Origin: Carex sylvatica
Lineage: Eukaryota; Streptophyta; Magnoliopsida; Poales; Cyperaceae
DNA length: 25,066 bases
Direction of reading: 5' to 3'
NCBI GenBank assembly: GCA_964058845.1
Contig: CAXKVR010000653.1
Span: 1-25,066, forward strand
Positions 19,773 to 25,066 of this stretch are shown piece by piece; the first letter of the stretch is position 1, and each line of letters begins with the position of its first letter. The notes under the pieces are model-generated. The model saw nothing but the letters and a program-made list of their open reading frames with translations, was not told the origin of the DNA and did not search any database. The translations under genes were made by a program, and so were the position numbers.

Positions 19773-21899
19773 TACATTGGTTGTGAAATTTCCGATCAAG
19801 ATCTCTCATTTTATCTCTTCACCGGTCTTCCAGCTGAGTACAATCCCCTTGTTACCTCTCTCACCTCTCAGCCTTCTCCTATGTCCTTGGTGGATCTTCA
19901 CGGCCATCTCCTCAATTATGAGCATCGCCTCCTCTCTCAACTAGCCGCTGTTGGATCCACTCCATCTGCTTATCTCTCCCTAAGCAATCCGCATATACCA
20001 TCTCTTATTGGATCCGGGTCCAGTCCTCTTTCGCCCGGTCTCCAAAACTCAAAACCATTGGGCTCTGTCACATCTTCGGCCCAAGCCTGCCTTCCTAATT
20101 CTTCTTCTTCACCCTCAATTCAGAATCATGCTTCTGGCCCGCCTTCTGGACCTGCTCCTGATAGTGGTTCTCTTCTTGCACCTATGTTGCTCAACTCTCT
20201 TCCCTGGCCATCCCAACAGCAATTGGCAGCTGCCTATGTTGCTCAACAATTCAAGCATGGTGGTTATCAAGGTGGATGGGGGCGTGGTCGTGGCAAGGGC
20301 CGAGGTCATTCTTCCCGTAATCATGGCTCGCAAGGTGGCAATTCAGGTCATGGCATCATGGGAAAAGGTCCCAATTTGGATGATCAATGTCAAATTTGCA
20401 CAAAAATGGGGCATAGTGCCAAAGAATGCTGGTACCGCTATGATGACGATCCCAATGCCTCTCCTCAAGCTGACTGGTTTCTTGATTCAGGAGCCTCTTC
20501 ACACATTGCTCCTGATCTGAACTGTCTCACTGACTATCAACCTCACGAAGGTAATACAGTTGTTCGCATTGGTAATGGTCATGATTTAGCCATCTCACAT
20601 ACCGGTACTTCCCATCTTAATTCTAAAACCAAACGGTTACTTCTTAATGGTGTGTTGCATGTCCCTCAGATGACCAAAAGGCTTATAAGCATCTCTCGCC
20701 TCACTCAGGATGATGATATAATTGTTGAATTTAACAAGCATGGTTATGTAATTAAGGATTCCAAGACTCACGAGGTGCTCCTTGAAGGAGGGATTTCTCA
20801 AGGTCTCTACTACCTTCCTTCTTCCCAATGCTTTATGAATGAAGTTTCTACAAAAGAGCTATGGCATCATCGGCTTGGACACACATCTTTGTCGGTACTA
20901 GATCATCTCGCCAAAAAAAATCTGATTTCATCTGATTCTTCTTTTTCAGTTTGTGATGCTTGTAATAGGTGCAAATCTTATAAACTACCTTTTTCCTTGT
21001 CTTCTCATAAGGTTGTTCAGCCATTGCAAATTGTTCATGTTGATGTTTGGGGTCCTTCCCCGGCTGTATCGAAACAAGAAAATAGATTCTACATAATGTT
21101 TGTTGATGATTATTCCCATTTTTCATGGTTGTTTACTTGCTTAGCTAAGTCTCAAATTCCCACTGTTTTTCGAGCTTTTAGATCTCGCATTGAGAATCTT
21201 CTTTCAACCACCATTAAAATCATTCGGTGTGATGGAGGATCTGAATTTAAACCGATTATGAGTCAATTTCTCGAAATTACTTATCGGATCTCATGTCCGT
21301 ATACCCCGGAGCAAAATAGTGTGGTTGAACGAAAACATAGACATGTAGTTGAACTTTCTCTTGCCACTATGACACAAGTAGTCATTCCTCATGAATTTTG
21401 GGATCATTTATTCGAGAGCATTGTGTTCATCATAAATCGATTACCCTCAGCCATTCTTCAATTTAACTCACCTTATGAGCTTCTTTTTCATCAACAACCA
21501 GATTACTCTTTCTTTAAGGTCTTGGGTTGTCTTTGTTATCCATGGCTACGCCCTTATGCGAAAAATAAGCTTGAGCACAGATCCTTACCTTGTATTTTTT
21601 TAGGGTACTCTTCAATGCATAAAGTGTATAAATGTCTCCACATACCAACCAACAGAATCTATGTCTCTCGCCATGTAGTTTTTCATGAGAATTCTTACCC
21701 TTTTCACGTAGTCTCCCTCTCTAACTTACCACCCTCCACACCTTTCAATTCATATCCAACTACTTTAACTATTCTACCACAACCTTCTTCTCAACTGCCT
21801 TTACCATCTGCTTATCTAACTCTACCACTACAACCAACACCACCTGCTCCTCTAACTCCAACTCCTTCACCTACACCACTTGCTCCTCTAACTCCATGA
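19773..21899 (+). pseudogene. copia gag C-terminal part, protease and integrase (copy B)
   Basis: Same frame as gag. The long ORF from ATG 19881 has 672 codons with the zinc knuckle, DSGA protease site, HHCC and the D-D-E integrase triad, all intact. It differs from copy A by Pro for His at residue 313. It ends at TGA 21897-21899 in the Pro/Thr-rich linker. Confidence 0.9.
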
Positions 21900-22191
21900 C
21901 TATGCGCACTAGAGATCGTACTTGCACCACCCATACCTTTCCAGACTTTGTGGCATATCAATCCATTGCTCTTGAACTAAGTGAACCTACATGCTTCACT
22001 CAAGCAAACAAGCATCTTGATTGGAGACGAGCTATGGCTACTGAGCTTGATGCACTTGCTCAAAATCAGACATGGGATCTTGTTCCCCCACCTACGCATC
22101 ACAACATTATAGGATGTAAATGGGTTTATAAGGTGAAACGTAAAGCTGATGGCACAGTTGAGAGATTCAAAGCCCGGCTGGTGGCTAAGGT
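21896..22191 (+). pseudogene. copia reverse transcriptase N-terminal fragment (copy B)
   Basis: The frameshifted RT entry is as in copy A, ending at FKARLVAK before the same junction. The extension to 22336 is not RT; it has Arg for Gln relative to copy A because of the A/G change at 12183/22227. Confidence 0.85.
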
Positions 22192-22487
22192 GAAACGTAA
22201 ATCTATGATTCGTTTCGCCTATTTTCGGGCTCAGATTCGCGATCCGAGTCTTCCTTCGTGGACTTTTGGACCTTTCTTTATAATTTTAGAGTTTTTAGGA
22301 TTTTTTATGTATCTTTTATGTATTTTCTGTTTTTAGGATTGGTATTTAAACAGACGTCATGTCTTTTGGGAGAGTTAGTTAGTTTTTGATGTATCAGTTT
22401 TATCAAAGAATTGAGAATCTGTGTGATCTCAGAACTAAATCTATCTTTCCGTTACTTTTTCCAATTTCTTGATCGGTCGTGCATCAG
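22186..22487. other. LTR-like sequence joined to broken RT (copy B)
   Basis: Partner of 12142-12443 with one base difference (G at 22227). The same 16-bp repeat is present at the junction. Confidence 0.35.
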
Positions 22488-22612
22488 TATATGTATATGT
22501 ATATGTATGTATATGTATGTATATGTATGTATATGTATATGTATGTATATGTATGTATATGTATATATATGTATGTATATGTATGTATGTGTATATATAT
22601 GTATGTGTATAT
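22488..22612. repeat. Compound TATATG/TATG microsatellite (copy B)
   Basis: Identical to 12444-12568 in unit order and length, which is notable for such a mutable tract. Confidence 0.95.
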
Positions 22613-24699
22613 CATTGAGGCAATCTAACTATATTTTCTGGTGTATATTTGAATTAATGTCAAATCCTCAATTAGTGTTATTTTTAGACTTATGATATCC
22701 AACTGACAAATCAAATCAATCAAAGTTATAAAGAGTTACGACATCACTTCATAAATATATCAAATATCTTTTTTTTTTTTTTGATATACACTCTAAACAA
22801 GAAAAAAATTTATTTACAAAATTATTTAAATAAAAAATATTAACATCTCTCCCTTTAAAAAAAAAAAAAAAAATTTCGTGGGGTGGACCGCCCGTGGGCC
22901 TGGCGGTCGGGGTACTAATAAAAAAAAATTAAACACAGGGGTATTGTTAAAATTTTGTTTTTTTTAAGGGGTATTAATAAAAATGGCCGCATTTTCTCTA
23001 TTCTGCAAAAGTCCTCTCCTCTTATATAAGCACTCAACTCTTTTTTTCATTAATAATTATGGGACTAATTTTTCCAAGTCCGGACATTATTTTTTTTTAT
23101 TTTTTTAAATTACATAATTATATTAAATTACATAAATAGGTGAGAATTTTATAATACAAGTTATTTTTTTTACAAATAGGTGAATAAATTACAAATTACA
23201 TATTTATTATAACCTTTTATTGTAAATAAGTGAGAAAATAACATAGAAATACATATTAATAAGGCAAATCAAGATTTCTCACAGTTTTTCTCACGGTACA
23301 ACCGAACACTCATTTCAGCATATTTTCAATCCATGGGTTCCCATTTTTTAAAAAGTGGATTACCATCACCGTCAGATCCCATCCCATCTAATTCCGTGAC
23401 AAACGAACATGCCCTTAAGTTTGAGGTCTATTATACAAATTCTTTGATTACCTTTGTTAAGAGGGACTGAGCAGAAATTTTCAACAAACTCTGACACTCA
23501 TATAGGCTGTCAGCTGTCTCAGCCTGGAAAGGAAAAAGAGGAAAGGTTTTATAACACTACCTTTGGGCCATATCATGGAAGCCGAGAAAACTAATATTGG
23601 GCTTATCCACGGGCGGAGAAAATAAGTTGATTACAAAAAGAACTGGTCCGATTTTTGTATGTAGTATCTAAAACATTAAATATATAACAATATTTTTAAC
23701 AAATATCGTTTCATAATAAAAGTGCTAACATTGATAGCATAAGACAGTCCAGAAACACCAACATTGCTAACATTTAAAAGAAGATGGAGCAATGGTGCAT
23801 TGTCGAAAGTCGCAAATTATCTTTAGAAAACGGGAAATTTCATCTATGGCACTCAAAAGCCTTCTCTCCCTAAATTTTATAACATGATATTTATCCCTCT
23901 AAATAAAAAATAAATACAAATTTATTTAATTTTTTTACAACTCATTTTACTTTTTATTAAAAAATATAAAATATGTAACATGTTTAAGATAAATGTTCAA
24001 AAAAAAACTAGCTCTTGCACAAATACTTAGAATCCTTTAACAAAATGATTTTAATTAAGCACTTGAGCAGGTATCTGCCACCTTTGCCCTTCTTTCTAAG
24101 AGATCCTAGCAATTCAAAAGAGTTTCTAAATTACTATTAACTATTTTTTAGAAATTAAGATCTTTAAATTTTTTAACTATTACATCTCTAATATTAATTT
24201 TATAGTTTTTATTAAATCACATCAACAACAAATTAAAAAAGAAAAATAATTTAAATCAATCATTTGGTCAACATAAAATTTATAAACAGTTTCTTAATAA
24301 GAAACTTTACTTTATAATTTCTAAATAAGAAACTCTCTCATATTTATTTATGAAACTCTAATACTTGTCATTTGTGCTCAATAAATAAATATTATGGAAA
24401 CTTTGTTCTTTGTTCTTTGTTCTTGTTCTCCAATTCAGAAAATTATAATTAACCAATAGAACATGTGCACGCAGATCTTTGAATGAATTGAAACCAATTA
24501 CATAAAAATTTAATCAATCATCTGGATAGAATAAGCTCATTACAGCAAAGCAAAACACACGTACCATAAACAATACAAAAATCAAAGAAAATATTTCAAA
24601 TCCTTAAGGACTGATAAATTAAATTAATAATGAATGAAGGAGATGATATTTTGAATAGCCAAACAATTGTATTATACTTTTGCCTGCAGATGTTCCTCC
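22613..24699. other. Gene-free intergenic DNA downstream of PKS gene 3 (copy B)
   Basis: Partner of 12569-14655 with two substitutions (23004 and 23641). The 17-A run and the GC-rich hairpin are unchanged. No gene is seen. Confidence 0.6.
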
Positions 24700-25066
24700 T
24701 TAGATAGGAACAGAACGTAAAACAACTGTCTCAATGCTGAGCCCTGGTCCAAAGCCAAGAAGAACCCCATATTCGAGCCCATCACCTGTGGTCGACTTGC
24801 CTTCCTTAACCGATTCCTTCCGCAACTTGTCTAGAATAAATAGGACAGTCGGGCTCGACAAGTTACCATATTCACTCAGGATCTTCCTTGACAGGAGCAA
24901 TTTATCCTTATCGAGCTTGAGTTTTGCCTCTACTTGATTCAAAATTGCGGGCCCCCCTGGATGAGAAACCCAGAAAAGGGAATTCCAATCCGTGATACCT
25001 AGTGGCGAGAATGCTTCGAGAAGACAACCTTCGATGTTTGCGGATATGTGTTTTGGTATTGAGGGC
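24700..25066 (-). CDS. Type III polyketide synthase (PKS gene 3), 3' part only, cut by window edge
   Basis: The 367 bp encode the last 121 residues and the TAA stop, and are identical to gene 2 (14656-15022). The frame is open to the right edge, so this is the C-terminal end of exon 2. It contains the His (WVSHPGG) and Asn (EYGNLSS) catalytic residues and the GFGPG loop. The Cys nucleophile and most of the altered pocket residues lie outside the window. By symmetry the rest of exon 2, the intron and exon 1 should follow. Whether the copy is complete and functional cannot be judged here. Confidence 0.9.
   Translation of the reverse strand, partial: PSIPKHISANIEGCLLEAFSPLGITDWNSLFWVSHPGGPAILNQVEAKLKLDKDKLLLSRKILSEYGNLSSPTVLFILDKLRKESVKEGKSTTGDGLEYGVLLGFGPGLSIETVVLRSVPI

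Larger units (their letters stand above)
19123..22201 (+). mobile_element. Ty1/copia retrotransposon, copy B, with 5' LTR, 3' truncated
   Basis: The same element as copy A but with LTR, primer binding site and leader present. It shares the in-frame TGA, the linker frameshift and the RT breakpoint at the same relative positions, so these lesions predate the duplication. No RT core, RNase H or 3' LTR is found. Confidence 0.92.
19306..25066. repeat. Recent segmental duplication, copy B (continues beyond window)
   Basis: Partner of 9262-15022. Copy B keeps the natural retroelement sequence to its left (LTR, primer binding site and gag ATG), while copy A does not. The similarity is still perfect at the right window edge. 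Confidence 0.93.

Overview
This window looks like the nuclear genome of a flowering plant. It is AT-rich and has spliced genes with GT-AG introns, a Ty1/copia retrotransposon, MITE-like and foldback elements, and several microsatellites. I cannot name the species. The only genuine host genes are minus-strand type III polyketide synthase (PKS) genes of the chalcone synthase superfamily. Two are complete (coding spans 2647-4539 and 14656-16231) and a third is cut by the right edge (24700-25066). Each complete gene has two exons split at the conserved Cys codon near residue 55 and encodes 384 residues.

Both intact enzymes keep the Cys-His-Asn catalytic triad and the gatekeeper Phe215, but many residues that line the chalcone synthase cavity are replaced. 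In chalcone synthase numbering these are Asn132, Cys137, Ile194, His196, Ala197, Met256 and Ile265. They are therefore unlikely to make chalcones and probably form a lineage-specific PKS of unknown product.

Layout, left to right: 1-892 palindromic and MITE-like repeats; 893-2646 gene-free; PKS gene 1 and its promoter up to about 5.2 kb; 5.2-9.26 kb AT-rich repeat debris; 9.26-12.16 kb a broken copia element (copy A); 12.16-14.65 kb LTR-like sequence, a microsatellite and intergenic DNA; PKS gene 2 and promoter to about 16.8 kb; 17.76-18.54 kb a foldback element with a 44-bp tandem repeat core; 19.12-22.2 kb copia copy B with a 5' LTR and primer binding site; 22.2-24.7 kb the same intergenic DNA as after copy A; then PKS gene 3.

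Two duplication layers are visible. An older one made genes 1 and 2, which are about 96% identical in protein and share the promoter and 3' flank. A very recent one repeats 9262-15022 at 19306-25066 with a fixed offset of 10,044 bp, no indels and about seven substitutions, so gene 3 is a near-perfect copy of gene 2. Both copia copies carry the same stop, frameshift and RT truncation, so they come from one dead element copied with its surroundings. The locus reads as an expanding tandem array of an unusual PKS. An assembly duplication has to be excluded for the newest copy.
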